Positions 9,818 to 18,101 of a stretch of 64,000 nucleotides of DNA are shown piece after piece. The notes below the pieces were generated by a model. That model was given only the letters and a program-made list of their open reading frames with translations, ran no database searches and had not been told where the DNA came from. Positions within the stretch are counted from its first letter, which is position 1; each line of letters starts with the position of its first letter. Location: the NCBI RefSeq assembly GCF_018918185.1, contig NZ_JAHLPZ010000004.1:62001-126000 (forward strand). Direction: 5' to 3'. Made by a program: the position numbers and the translations under genes. Source of the stretch: Eubacterium sp. MSJ-21. GTDB taxonomy: Bacteria > Bacillota > Clostridia > Lachnospirales > Lachnospiraceae.

Positions 9818-9919
9818 TATTCTTAAACTGGGTACAAAAAACTAAGCCCCATATTAAAAGTGAAACGGGACTGCTACTTTTTGTTCCCACTATCAAATTG
9901 ACAGTTTATTTAAGAATAC
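9818..9919 (-). promoter_or_regulatory. distal tet(O) leader with long-range inverted repeat
   Basis: On the minus strand ggtattcttaaataaactg (about 9919-9901) can pair with cagtttaagaatac (9831-9818), enclosing a second small hairpin region. This arrangement and much of the wording match the Tn916 tet(M) leader, supporting common descent of the regulatory region. It is likely the upstream part of the attenuation switch. Confidence 0.65.
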
Positions 9920-9961
9920 CTTGCCGCATATTTATTAACTCCTTGTATAAAACTGAATCTA

Positions 9962-9990
9962 ATTATATTCCTTAACCCTTTATTTGTCAA
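9962..9990 (-). promoter_or_regulatory. consensus promoter of tet(O)-tet(40)
   Basis: TTGACA (9990-9985), a 17-bp spacer and TATAAT (9967-9962): a perfect sigma-A promoter. Transcription would start near 9955, giving a leader of about 275 nt before tet(O). Confidence 0.9.
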
Positions 9991-10008
9991 GCTGACAAAC
10001 TAAAGCAG

Positions 10009-10034
10009 AAAAAGCGGCAGGATTTCCCCCTGCC
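10009..10034 (-). terminator. terminator after tnpV
   Basis: ggcagg, 7-nt loop, cctgcc on the minus strand followed by GCTTTTTC, just past the tnpV stop codon. The stem is short, so efficiency is uncertain. Confidence 0.55.
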
Positions 10035-10047
10035 ACTAATCATCTGT

Positions 10048-10422
10048 TTATGCAAAAATAATTTCCTTTTCCACAATCTCCCTCGCACAAGCCCTTATGT
10101 TATTGAGGCATCCTGTCCATTCTAAGGCGTTTTCTGCCTTTAGCTGTTCCGTTATGCCCTGTGCCTGTTTCATACCCTCTATGAGCCTTTCAAAGCGTTC
10201 CTGTGCCTGTCTGTTGATGTCGGCAAGGTAGGCGTTTAGCCTGCCGCTTGTAAGAAGATTGGTGTATGTAACTTTACGGTACTGTTTTAGATAATCTAAA
10301 TGCCGTTGCCCCCAGATGCCTATTGCCTGTTCTTCTTCGGCGGGTACAGTTAAGCACGGTATCAAATAATCCCCTTGCCTTTCGTATTTGCCGCCCAGTT
10401 CCTCAAATAATGATTTTGCCAT
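10048..10422 (-). CDS. tnpV: TnpV family transposon-encoded protein
   Basis: A 124-residue soluble protein beginning MAKSLFEELGG and containing the QAIGIWGQRHLDYLKQYR stretch (about 32-49), the hallmark of the TnpV family first described in Tn4451-type elements. Its function is unknown; it often accompanies resistance genes in Firmicutes mobile DNA. GGAGGTAACAGACA precedes the ATG. It is the only recognisably mobile-element gene within the tet segment. It lies upstream of the tet(O) promoter, so the two units are transcribed separately. Confidence 0.8.
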   Translation of the reverse strand: MAKSLFEELGGKYERQGDYLIPCLTVPAEEEQAIGIWGQRHLDYLKQYRKVTYTNLLTSGRLNAYLADINRQAQERFERLIEGMKQAQGITEQLKAENALEWTGCLNNIRACAREIVEKEIIFA

Positions 10423-10473
10423 TGTCTGTTACCTCCACATTCTTTTTTATTTTGAATGTCCGCAAAATCCGTC

Positions 10474-10719
10474 CTACATCGGTCCTACAGTATGTATCAC
10501 ATAATCACATGGCAGATTATAGGCTTTTGTTATCTTTGCTTCTCCAGTCTCACATCCGTTAAGTATCCTGCACTCTGCCAGAAGTTCCGGTCCTGCTGCT
10601 CTGTGAATTGCACCATCTACACCACCTCCACCAAGAAGTGAATTGTTAGCTGCATTTACGATTGCCTGCACATCTGTTACTTTTGTTATGTCACCTTTTA
10701 TCGTCTTAATCAAATACAT
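10474..10719 (-). pseudogene. 3'-truncated macrodomain (ADP-ribose processing) gene
   Basis: The frame encodes the N-terminal 82 residues of an O-acetyl-ADP-ribose deacetylase-type macrodomain: [13 protein letters not shown]..., then the ligand loop [21 protein letters not shown] and ...[10 protein letters not shown], after which a stop follows at once. Full proteins have about 160-180 residues and continue past HTVGP, so the C-terminal half, with the second ADP-ribose loop, is gone. The start was set at the internal ATG at 10719 where homology begins. The break adjoins the tet segment and probably marks its insertion or recombination edge. Confidence 0.85.
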
Positions 10720-10739
10720 CTTTCTTACCTGCCTGTTTA

Positions 10740-11099
10740 TTATATTACCTCTGCCCCAAATGGCATCAGAGACAATTTTGCAATTTTGAAAAACTGCTTT
10801 CCGAAAGGAATTCCGATAATTGTTATACAACATATCAGACCTACCACAGCATTTCCAACTGCCATAGGAATTCCTGATACAATCAGCCAGATAATATTTG
10901 CAATTAAGCTAACTGCACCGCCGCCATATACCACTTCTTTTCCAAACGGAAAAAATGCCAAACCTGCAAACTTAAAGCACTGTAAGCCTATCGGTATTCC
11001 TATTATGGAAATACACCACAGGCAACCTACCAAAACCCACGACAATCCACTCAACAATCCACCACATATAAACCAAAGTATGTTTCCTAATATACTCAT
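10740..11099 (-). CDS. YccF domain inner-membrane protein
   Basis: A 119-residue membrane protein built of two similar YccF (DUF307) repeats, each with a hydrophobic segment followed by [22 protein letters not shown] or its near copy [24 protein letters not shown]. Function is unknown. Its ATG overlaps the stop of the shortened parB. A ribosome site is not obvious, so expression may depend on coupling to parB. The gene may be chromosomal cargo of the element rather than part of its core. Confidence 0.85.
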   Translation of the reverse strand: MSILGNILWFICGGLLSGLSWVLVGCLWCISIIGIPIGLQCFKFAGLAFFPFGKEVVYGGGAVSLIANIIWLIVSGIPMAVGNAVVGLICCITIIGIPFGKQFFKIAKLSLMPFGAEVI

Positions 11100-11587
11100 A
11101 TCAATAATCCTTCTCTACTACCTTTATCTCCCTTAATGCCCTGATGTTTCATGGCATAGTAACGCATACTGTACGCCCTTGCCTTTTCGCTTGGGAAGAT
11201 ATCTTCTCTCTGAATGTTACTGTCCACCATGACAATGGTTGCTTCATCGTCATTCAGATTGCGAATAAACATCGGCATGGTATCAAGTCCGGCAAGTTCA
11301 CAGGCAGCTTTTCTTGTGTGTCCTGCGATAATCTCATAACCGCCCTGCGGTCGCATTCTCGCAATCCCCGGAACAAGCACGCCATACTGTCTGACACTCT
11401 CTACCATTTCCTCCAGCTTATCTTCACGAATCTGAAACGGATGATTTCTGAATGTATGCAGACTTGCTAAAGGTATCTCACGGATTTCACCACCATTTGC
11501 ATTAGCCTGTTCCAGATTTTCGTTTGTACCAAACAGATCATCAAAGGATTTCATCTTTATCTTGGAAGCACTATTTGATTTATTCAT
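11096..11587 (-). pseudogene. parB: 3'-truncated parB (ParB/Spo0J-like nuclease-fold) gene
   Basis: The 163-residue frame contains the ParB N-terminal domain (IREIPLASLHTFRNHPF, then EIIAGHTRKAACELAG and NIQRE). It stops after [21 protein letters not shown], where relatives continue into the helix-turn-helix DNA-binding domain for another 120 or more residues. It thus lacks specific centromere binding. The ATG at 11587 has AGGAGGTGCTTGCAG upstream and overlaps the end of parA by 8 bp, as in intact parAB pairs. The truncation point coincides with the start of yccF, pointing to a recombination joint. Confidence 0.75.
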
Positions 11588-12362
11588 CTGCAAGCACCTC
11601 CTTTACGAGCTTCTTATACGCCGCCGCAACTTTTCCCCTTGGATCATGCTTGAATATACTCACGCCTTCTGCGGAAGTCTCTGCCGCTCTCACGGAATGT
11701 GGGATAACCGCACCAAACACACGGACATTTTTGCCATAGATTTCTTCCACCATAAACTTGATTTCCTTTGCGTAATTGGTACGTCCAACCATCTTTGTAA
11801 AGACGATTCCCTCTATCCCAAGATTCGGATTCAAGTATTTCTTTGTCCTGCCAAGAGTGGTAATGAGCTGCTGCAACCCCTTTAAGGAAAGATACGCTGC
11901 TTCTATCGGTATGATGACCGAATCAGCCGCAGTAAGGGCATTCATTGTCACCATGCCAAGACTAGAATTGCAGTCAATCAGGATATAGTCATAGAGATTT
12001 CTTACACTTGTTATGTACTCTTTCAGTATGTACTCTCTCCGCATGGTATTTACCAATGTGACTTCCAGTCCGGAAAGTTCAATATTGCATGGAAGAAAAG
12101 ATACTCCCTCCTCGTGTACAATAACCCCTTCCCGCTTTCCATAATCTTCATCATTGATTACTTTCCCCATGATCGTTGAGAGAGTAACATCAAGCTCATC
12201 AGGCTCTGCCACGCCAAGGCTTGATGAAAGGGATCCCTGACTATCCGCATCTATAAGTAGTACCTTCTTGCCTTCTCTTACCAAACCTATACCTAAGTTC
12301 ACTGTTGTCGTAGTCTTTGCTACGCCACCTTTTTGATTCACGATTGCTATTACTTTACACAT
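11580..12362 (-). CDS. parA: ParA/Soj-like partition ATPase
   Basis: A 260-residue MinD/ParA-type ATPase with the deviant Walker A motif KGGVAKTTTTVNLG (residues 11-24), Walker A' LLIDADSQGS and Walker B YILIDCNSSLG. With ParB it would position a plasmid or excised element before division. It is intact, but its parB partner is truncated, so the system is probably non-functional. A good GGAGG precedes the ATG. In Tn1549-like conjugative elements of Firmicutes such a pair is common. Confidence 0.88.
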   Translation of the reverse strand: MCKVIAIVNQKGGVAKTTTTVNLGIGLVREGKKVLLIDADSQGSLSSSLGVAEPDELDVTLSTIMGKVINDEDYGKREGVIVHEEGVSFLPCNIELSGLEVTLVNTMRREYILKEYITSVRNLYDYILIDCNSSLGMVTMNALTAADSVIIPIEAAYLSLKGLQQLITTLGRTKKYLNPNLGIEGIVFTKMVGRTNYAKEIKFMVEEIYGKNVRVFGAVIPHSVRAAETSAEGVSIFKHDPRGKVAAAYKKLVKEVLADE

Positions 12363-12381
12363 ACCGTTGTACCTCCATTCC

Positions 12382-12627
12382 CTATCGAATCACCATGCCA
12401 CTTCCTACATAGTGGCATTGTTCATTCAACTGTTTTGCATTGATGGATTTCTTATCAGAATCCGTTTTCTTTCTCGACACTTCTGCATATACACGCTTGT
12501 ATTTATCTGTCCCCACATTGTCAAAAAAAGTCGAGACATTATTCAATTCAAATCTTTTATCTCTCTGAAGAAGACGGACAAACCAGCGTATATCATTCTT
12601 TGTTCCCTGAAGTCTAATCTTTAACAT
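12382..12627 (-). CDS. small DUF3970-like mobile-element protein
   Basis: An 81-residue basic soluble protein beginning MLKIRLQGTKNDIRWFVRLL, with ...VSTFFDNVGTDKYKRVYAEV in the middle. This resembles a small family (DUF3970) carried next to parA on Firmicutes conjugative elements; the match is from memory. GAGGAGTGATCAG lies before the ATG and parA begins 19 bp downstream, so the two are co-transcribed. Function unknown. Confidence 0.6.
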   Translation of the reverse strand: MLKIRLQGTKNDIRWFVRLLQRDKRFELNNVSTFFDNVGTDKYKRVYAEVSRKKTDSDKKSINAKQLNEQCHYVGSGMVIR

Positions 12628-12663
12628 CTGATCACTCCTCTTAGTTTTATCTCATGACACAAA

Positions 12664-12703
12664 AAGGACACCTTCCAATAATTTCTTAATGGAAAGCGTC
12701 CTT
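12664..12703 (-). terminator. terminator downstream of lysS
   Basis: The minus strand forms a 14-bp stem (aaggacgctttcca / tggaaggtgtcctt, with G-T pairs) and a 12-nt loop followed by TTTTTGTG. It is 120 bp past lysS. The stretch between them (12765-12800) contains gtcgtac twice, 12 bp apart, and no gene. Confidence 0.75.
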
Positions 12704-12825
12704 AAAATTTTGCAAATATTTAATTTCTATGCACTAAGCGGAATATTATTGTATTTTGTTTTTGAATTTTGTCGTACTAAGTGTCGTACCATCTCCTGTA
12801 ATATCTCTGCAAACCCGCATAAATC

Positions 12826-14427
12826 CTAGTTCTCGCTATTCAACGACTTCATTGTCGGGAACAACAAAACATCCCTGATTGCCTGCGAATCTGTAAGCAG
12901 CATTACCAGACGGTCAATACCGTAACCGATACCACCCGTTGGAGGCATACCGATCTCCAAAGCATTCAGGAAATCTTCATCTGTATGCTCTGCCTCATCA
13001 TCACCTGCGGCTGCGTTTGCATCCTGTGCGGCGAAACGCTCACGCTGATCGATTGGATCGTTCAGCTCAGAGTATGCATTACACATCTCCCACGTATTGA
13101 TAAAGAGTTCGAACCGCTCTACCTTGCTTGGGTCTGAAGGTTTCTTCTTCGTAAGCGGAGAAATCTCGATTGGATGATCCATGATAAATGTTGGCTGGAT
13201 CAGCTTCTCCTCGCAGAACTCCTCGAAGAACAGGTTGATAATATCACCCTTCTTATGACGATCCTCGTATGCGATATGATGCTCGTCAGCCAGCTTCTTC
13301 GCCTCTGCATCATCTGCTACCTGATCAAAATCAATGCCTGTATATTTCTTGATTGCGTCATTCATCGTCAGACGCTCAAATGGCTTACCAAAGTCAATCT
13401 CAATACCATTGTAAGAAATCTTTGTGCTGCCACATACCTTCTCTGCGAGGTAACGGAACATAGACTCTGTCAGTTCCATCATGCCCTCGTAATCAGTATA
13501 TGCCTGATACAACTCCATCAACGTAAATTCCGGATTGTGGCGGGTGTCAACACCCTCGTTACGGAATACACGACCGATCTCGAACACTCTTTCCAATCCG
13601 CCAACGATCAGTCTCTTCAGATATAATTCCAGAGAGATACGAAGCTTTACATCTTCATTTAATGCATTGTAATGTGTCTCAAACGGTCTCGCTGCGGCAC
13701 CACCTGCATTCGATACGAGCATTGGTGTCTCAACTTCCATGAAATCACGACCTGCAAGGAAATTACGGATCTCCTTCAGAATCTGCGAACGCTTGATGAA
13801 CACTGCCTTGCTTTCCTGGTTCATGATCAGGTCTACGTATCTCTGACGATAACGCATATCCGTATCAGTCAGTCCATGGAACTTCTCCGGAAGAATCTGC
13901 AAAGACTTTGACAGAAGTGTCATCTCCTCGGCATGAATGGAAATCTCACCCGTCTTTGTACGGAATGCATATCCCTTCACACCATAGATATCTCCAATGT
14001 CAGACTTCTTGAAGTCTGCATAGCTTTCTTCACCGATTACATCTCTTGCAACATAGACCTGAATATTTCCCTTCAGATCCTGAATGTTACAGAACGACGC
14101 TTTACCCATGACACGCTTGAACATCATACGTCCGGCAATGCTCACATGAATCGGAGAAGCATCCATGATTGCTCTTCTCTCATTGTAATCATTCGTCAGA
14201 ACTTCCTTCTTCTGCTCGTCATCCAACCCCTCTACATCCGGTGTCGGTCTGCCTGCCAGAAGCTCCGCTTCATGCGCAATGTAAGTTTCCTTTACATCCT
14301 CACTGTGATTTGTCACATCATATTTTGTAATCTCAAACGGATCTTTTCCTGCTGCCTGTAACTCTGCGAGTTTGTCGCGACGCACCTGCAACAGCTTGTT
14401 TGTATCCTGCTGCTTATTCTCTGCCAC
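12826..14427 (-). CDS. lysS: lysyl-tRNA synthetase, class II
   Basis: A 533-residue class II synthetase that charges tRNA-Lys. An OB-fold anticodon-binding domain (about 60-180) precedes the catalytic domain with motif 1 ([15 protein letters not shown]), motif 2 ([26 protein letters not shown]) and motif 3 ([13 protein letters not shown]). There is a small acidic insertion ([16 protein letters not shown]) before motif 3. The start ATG follows greA by 17 bp, so the two form an operon. The 3' end abuts the mobile-element remnant without damage to the gene. Confidence 0.97.
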   Translation of the reverse strand: MAENKQQDTNKLLQVRRDKLAELQAAGKDPFEITKYDVTNHSEDVKETYIAHEAELLAGRPTPDVEGLDDEQKKEVLTNDYNERRAIMDASPIHVSIAGRMMFKRVMGKASFCNIQDLKGNIQVYVARDVIGEESYADFKKSDIGDIYGVKGYAFRTKTGEISIHAEEMTLLSKSLQILPEKFHGLTDTDMRYRQRYVDLIMNQESKAVFIKRSQILKEIRNFLAGRDFMEVETPMLVSNAGGAAARPFETHYNALNEDVKLRISLELYLKRLIVGGLERVFEIGRVFRNEGVDTRHNPEFTLMELYQAYTDYEGMMELTESMFRYLAEKVCGSTKISYNGIEIDFGKPFERLTMNDAIKKYTGIDFDQVADDAEAKKLADEHHIAYEDRHKKGDIINLFFEEFCEEKLIQPTFIMDHPIEISPLTKKKPSDPSKVERFELFINTWEMCNAYSELNDPIDQRERFAAQDANAAAGDDEAEHTDEDFLNALEIGMPPTGGIGYGIDRLVMLLTDSQAIRDVLLFPTMKSLNSEN

Positions 14428-14444
14428 TTTTATTTCTCTCTTTC

Positions 14445-14918
14445 TTATCGAATATCCAAAATACGGAAGTCAAAATTTCCGTCTGGTGCTTCCACTGTAA
14501 CTGTCTCTCCTACACGCTTCTTCAAAATAGCCATGCCAAGTGGAGATTCATTGGAAAGCTTTCCTTCCAGAATATTTGACTCAGTAGAACCAACGATCTT
14601 GAATGTGTTTACCTCATCCATATCGATATCCAGAATAGATACCTCTGAACCAAAGTTTACAACACCCTGCTCTACTTCTTCTTCGTCAGCAACCTCTGCG
14701 TACTTCAGGATCTTCTCGATCTCTTCGATACGAGCCTCGATATCTCTCTGCTCGTCCTTTGCAGCATCGTACTCGGCGTTCTCTGACAAGTCTCCTTGCT
14801 CTCTTGCTTCTTTGATCTTCTGTGCAATTTCCTGACGTCTATTTACCTTTAAGTCCTGTAACTCGTCCTCTAACTTACGAAGACCTTCTCTAGTCAACAG
14901 ATTTTTCTTCTCAGCCAT
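14445..14918 (-). CDS. greA: transcription elongation factor GreA
   Basis: A 157-residue GreA: an N-terminal antiparallel coiled coil ([40 protein letters not shown] region, with the DLSENAEY tip that places the acidic residues in the RNA polymerase channel) and a C-terminal FKBP-like domain. It rescues backtracked RNA polymerase by stimulating transcript cleavage. The start was set at ATG 14918 ([12 protein letters not shown]), which has AAAGGAAAATAGAG upstream; longer starts would run into the promoter. It is followed by lysS. Confidence 0.95.
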   Translation of the reverse strand: MAEKKNLLTREGLRKLEDELQDLKVNRRQEIAQKIKEAREQGDLSENAEYDAAKDEQRDIEARIEEIEKILKYAEVADEEEVEQGVVNFGSEVSILDIDMDEVNTFKIVGSTESNILEGKLSNESPLGMAILKKRVGETVTVEAPDGNFDFRILDIR

Positions 14919-14979
14919 CTCTATTTTCCTTTCTTTCACGACATACTTGCCCAGACTTCTTCCGAGCATACATGCTTGA

Positions 14980-15008
14980 ATTATATCGGATATTACGCAA
15001 TATGTCAA
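14980..15008 (-). promoter_or_regulatory. promoter of greA-lysS
   Basis: TTGACA (15008-15003), 17-bp spacer, TATAAT (14985-14980): full consensus. Start of transcription near 14973, about 55 nt before greA. Confidence 0.9.
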
Positions 15009-15070
15009 ACGAGATTTCTACTGTTTTACCAATATTTTCCCCCTTTTCTATGCCGTTTATTATGCCAAAA

Positions 15071-15100
15071 ATCCGCAAAGCCACTTCTGACCTTGCGGAT
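15071..15100 (-). terminator. terminator of purO-purH
   Basis: The minus strand reads atccgcaagg, a loop, ctttgcggat, then TTTTTGG. It lies about 45 bp past the purH stop and upstream of the greA promoter. Confidence 0.8.
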
Positions 15101-15143
15101 TCACAATTTTCTTTCTGTAATTACTCTGCTTTACAGCATCCGA

Positions 15144-16325
15144 TTAGTGATGGAACAGACGGATTCCTGTAAACGACATAACCATATCGTACTTGTCTGC
15201 ACACTCGATCACAAGATCATCACGTACAGAACCACCCGGCTGTGCGATATACTTCACACCACTCTTCTTTGCACGCTCTACATTATCAGAGAATGGGAAG
15301 AATGCATCAGAACCAAGTGTTACATCAGTATTTCCATCGAGCCAAGCACGCTTCTCCTCACGTGTAAATACTGGTGGCTTTACCTTGAAACGCTTCTGCC
15401 ATTCGCCCTCGCGAAGTACATCCTCATACTCATCACCGATGTAGACATCGATTGCATTGTCACGGTCTGCACGTCCCAGTGAATCTACAAACTGCAGATT
15501 CAGAACCTGTGGTGCCTGACGGAGATACCAGTTATCTGCCTTCTGTCCGGCAAGTCTTGTACAATGTACACGGGACTGCTGACCGGCACCGATACCGATT
15601 GCCTGTCCGTTCTTTACATAGCATACAGAATTTGACTGTGTATATTTCAGTGTAATCAAGGCGATCTTCATATCATTCTTTGCAGATTCCGGAAGATCCT
15701 TATTCTTTGTCACAATGTTTGAAAGCAATTCATCGTTGATTGGAAGCTCATTTCTTCCCTGCTCAAATGTGATGCCATATACCTGCTTATGCTCGATTGG
15801 AGCCGGTACATACGAAGGATCAATCTGGATGATATTGTAATTACCCTTTTTCTTCTGCATCAGAAGCTCAATTGCCTCATCTGTGTAGCCTGGCGCAATC
15901 ACACCATCGGATACCTCACGCTTGATCAGTCTTGCTGTATCCTTATCACACACATCAGAAAGTGCAATGAAATCACCGAACGAAGACATACGATCGGCAC
16001 CTCTAGCTCTCGCGTAGGCACATGCCAGTGGAGAAAGCTCGCCGAGATCGTCTACCCAGTAGATCTTTGCCAGTGTATCATCAAGCGGAAGTCCCACAGC
16101 CGCACCTGCCGGAGATACATGCTTGAAGGAAGTTGCTGCCGGAAGTCCGGTTGCTTCTTTCAGCTCCTTTACAAGCTGCCAGCCGTTAAATGCATCCAAA
16201 AAGTTGATATAACCCGGCTTGCCATTGATCACCTTGACTGGAAGCTCGCTTCCATCCTCCATGTAGATACGAGATGGTTTCTGATTCGGGTTACATCCAT
16301 ACTTAAGCATAATTTCGTTTGCCAT
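15144..16325 (-). CDS. purH: AICAR transformylase (stand-alone, PurH C-terminal-domain type)
   Basis: A 393-residue protein covering only the formyltransferase half of PurH (MLKYGCNPNQKPSRIY, SFKHVSPAGAAVG, the catalytic-region Lys-His, and GIGAGQQSRVHCTRLAG). It adds a formyl group from 10-formyl-THF to AICAR in the penultimate step of IMP synthesis. The MGS-like IMP cyclohydrolase domain that forms the N-terminus of ordinary ~510-residue PurH is missing. That last step is supplied instead by the PurO-type gene 21 bp upstream, so the pair does the work of one normal PurH. GGAGGATGAAAAATC precedes the ATG. Confidence 0.9.
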   Translation of the reverse strand: MANEIMLKYGCNPNQKPSRIYMEDGSELPVKVINGKPGYINFLDAFNGWQLVKELKEATGLPAATSFKHVSPAGAAVGLPLDDTLAKIYWVDDLGELSPLACAYARARGADRMSSFGDFIALSDVCDKDTARLIKREVSDGVIAPGYTDEAIELLMQKKKGNYNIIQIDPSYVPAPIEHKQVYGITFEQGRNELPINDELLSNIVTKNKDLPESAKNDMKIALITLKYTQSNSVCYVKNGQAIGIGAGQQSRVHCTRLAGQKADNWYLRQAPQVLNLQFVDSLGRADRDNAIDVYIGDEYEDVLREGEWQKRFKVKPPVFTREEKRAWLDGNTDVTLGSDAFFPFSDNVERAKKSGVKYIAQPGGSVRDDLVIECADKYDMVMSFTGIRLFHH

Positions 16326-16346
16326 GATTTTTCATCCTCCGCTTTC

Positions 16347-17066
16347 TTAGACTCTGTCGTATTTATTGATAATCTTTGATGTCGCCTTACCTGTCTCAAT
16401 ATCGATATAGCGAACGAACAAAGATACCTTGTTATCTTCATTCAAAGAGTTCCACAGCATATCGGTAAATGCATCCATATCATCCGGAATTGCAACCAGC
16501 TTCGGCTCACCCTCAAAGCTTGGAAGTGGATTGCCATCACCCATATAGGTGTGAATGAAATGTCCGGTTCCCGGAAGTGGATTTGTATAAGAGAATGTAA
16601 ATCTCTCACAGCAATCCGGATTTCCGTCTGCGGATTTTAAGATGGACATTGCATAATTATACGAACCATTTTCCACATGCATGATGCCGGAAATACGTGG
16701 TGTATAATTTGGTGCATCATCCTCATATTCTCGCGTGCGTAAAGACTGCTCAAATGTCTGCTGCTTGTCCATCAACTCGTAAATCGTATCGGTCTGATCT
16801 CCATTTGTCACGATTGTCTTGTTGCCTAATACACGCACCGGTGCATAGATGATCAGATGTGGGTCTGTCAGCTTGGAAGGATCTGCTGCCTCTGTTCTTA
16901 TGCCATCCTCTGTCTCTGTAAATACACGGTTCCGTGAATTTACGCTGCGTCCCATAATGAAATATGCAGTTACCGCTTTCTTGCCATCCTGTGACTTTCC
17001 GATCACGATACCTCTTCCCGGGTACGCGTTACCCTTCAATTCTTCTTCCAATGAAATCATCTTCAC
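16347..17066 (-). CDS. purO: IMP cyclohydrolase, PurO type
   Basis: A 239-residue IMP cyclohydrolase of the PurO (archaeal-type, Ntn-hydrolase fold) family, closing FAICAR to IMP. Recognisable blocks are GNAYPGRGIVIG near the N-terminus, AYFIMGRSVNSRNRVF (about 40) and FTFSYTNPLPGTGHFIHTYMGDGNPLPSFEG (about 160-190). The start is placed at the GTG at 17066, ten bases after AGGAGG; ATG at 17060 is the alternative. It heads the purO-purH operon. The only sequence upstream is the 220-bp palindromic element, so the promoter lies in or before that element. Confidence 0.88.
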   Translation of the reverse strand: MKMISLEEELKGNAYPGRGIVIGKSQDGKKAVTAYFIMGRSVNSRNRVFTETEDGIRTEAADPSKLTDPHLIIYAPVRVLGNKTIVTNGDQTDTIYELMDKQQTFEQSLRTREYEDDAPNYTPRISGIMHVENGSYNYAMSILKSADGNPDCCERFTFSYTNPLPGTGHFIHTYMGDGNPLPSFEGEPKLVAIPDDMDAFTDMLWNSLNEDNKVSLFVRYIDIETGKATSKIINKYDRV

Positions 17067-17101
17067 GCTCTTCGCTCCTCCTCTTGAATGTTTAACTACT
17101 G

Positions 17102-17321
17102 ACAATTTGGCAACCTCTCAAGACCTCTATGAGCTGTCAGCATTACATAATTCTACGCAGACTCGCTCTCGCTCACTTCCGCACATAGCAGATACTAAAT
17201 TCACTGCACCACCAACAAGTTGGTGGCACAGTTCATTAAGTACTGATGTGCTCCAATGGTCTGCGTACGAATTAGTGAATGCCGACAACTCAATATACAT
17301 ATTCATCTGTTGCCAAATTGT
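17102..17321. repeat. 220-bp imperfect palindromic element (MITE-like or structured RNA)
   Basis: Perfect 13-bp ends acaatttggcaac (17102-17114) and gttgccaaattgt (17309-17321) bound a region whose two halves are inverted copies along nearly their whole length. Further paired blocks are ctacgcagac/gtctgcgtacg and gcacatagcagatact/agtactgatgtgc, with ccaccaac/gttggtgg at the centre. It contains no gene. It fills the gap between the YdcF-like gene and purO. A non-autonomous transposable element or a regulatory leader RNA of purO would both fit; no clear target-site duplication was seen. Confidence 0.8.
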
Positions 17322-17375
17322 AATCTACCTATTCATTTTCAATCCGTCGTCGCTCAGGTTACCTTGTGGGCCAAG

Positions 17376-18089
17376 TTAGTCAGCGCCGTTGGTAACATCC
17401 CCGCTTCCATCTAAGGAGATTGGGTTACCAAGTATAGTCGGCTCCGGTTTGATAAATGTCATAACAAAGTCCTTGCTGATTGCCAGATACTCGCGAATAT
17501 TCCGGATGGTCTGTCCACCATAATTGATCGGTGCCGCTGCCACGCCATACGCATCCATACCAAGTTTTTTGGCATTGTACACCGCACGCGTCAAATGATA
17601 TTTTTGCGTGACGATCACAATCTTTTCCGCTCCGAAAATGGCTCTGGCCCGGTACATACTTTCATAAGTAGAAAATCCTGCATGGTCTAAGAAAATATCC
17701 TCCGACGGAACACCATGCTCAATGGCATATTTCTTCATAACACTGACTTCGTTATAATATTCGCTGCCGTGGTCACCACTCATCAGTATCTTCGGTGCAC
17801 AGCCTGCTTTATAAAGTGCAATCCCCTCATCCAGTCGATCCCGCAGCATCGGACTAGGTGTGTCTCCATTCTTCACAGATGCCCCAAGAATGATAATACA
17901 ATCCACATCCGAAAGCGCAGTTGCCTCTTCCTCTGTCAGCAAACGGGGATTCACATCATGTTTAACATAGATATAGATTCCTGTCAACCCAAGAACAATC
18001 AGTAATACACACGCAACCAGAAACAAAACCACATTTCCGATTGCCCGCACAAATCCGCCTTTTTTCTTATCTGCTTTTTTCTTACTCAT
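17376..18089 (-). CDS. YdcF/SanA-family (DUF218) membrane-anchored protein
   Basis: A 237-residue protein with a Lys-rich N-terminus, one transmembrane helix (about 12-36), and an extracytoplasmic DUF218 domain: DCIIILGASVKNGDTPSPMLRDRLDEGIALY, then ILMSGDHG and ...YHLTRAVYNAKKLG. Members such as SanA, ElyC and YdcF take part in envelope barrier functions or bind SAM-like ligands, but no reaction is established. It starts 12 bp after glgB, with a weak ribosome site, suggesting translational coupling. After it comes the palindromic element. Confidence 0.85.
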   Translation of the reverse strand: MSKKKADKKKGGFVRAIGNVVLFLVACVLLIVLGLTGIYIYVKHDVNPRLLTEEEATALSDVDCIIILGASVKNGDTPSPMLRDRLDEGIALYKAGCAPKILMSGDHGSEYYNEVSVMKKYAIEHGVPSEDIFLDHAGFSTYESMYRARAIFGAEKIVIVTQKYHLTRAVYNAKKLGMDAYGVAAAPINYGGQTIRNIREYLAISKDFVMTFIKPEPTILGNPISLDGSGDVTNGAD

Positions 18090-18101
18090 ATCTTTTTGCC
18101 A

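Larger units (their letters stand above)
6480..10475. mobile_element. acquired tetracycline-resistance segment tet(40)-tet(O)-tnpV
   Basis: The segment contains two different tetracycline-resistance genes and a tnpV gene, all on the minus strand. Its left edge cuts a sugar permease gene and its right edge adjoins a half macrodomain gene. tet(40) is clearly more GC-rich than the neighbours, whereas tet(O) is AT-rich, so the pieces have different histories. No transposase, resolvase, integrase or clear terminal inverted repeats were found, so this is a passenger block or a decayed element and its edges are approximate. Tandem tet genes with tet(40) downstream of a tet(O)-type gene are known from human-gut Firmicutes. 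Confidence 0.75.
10476..12660. mobile_element. remnant of an integrative element or plasmid (parAB region)
   Basis: A run of minus-strand genes of mobile-element type (parA, truncated parB, a DUF3970-like gene, yccF, half a macrodomain gene) sits between the tet segment and lysS. Chromosomal Soj/Spo0J genes normally lie near the origin, not here. No relaxase, coupling protein or integrase remains, so it is a fragment. The right edge must lie between 12627 and the lysS stop at 12826. Confidence 0.6.

Noticed and set aside
12765-12800. gtcgtac direct repeat near the lysS 3' end considered as an attachment site
   Set aside because: The repeat is only 7 bp, no copy was found at the other edge of the mobile DNA, and there is no integrase.
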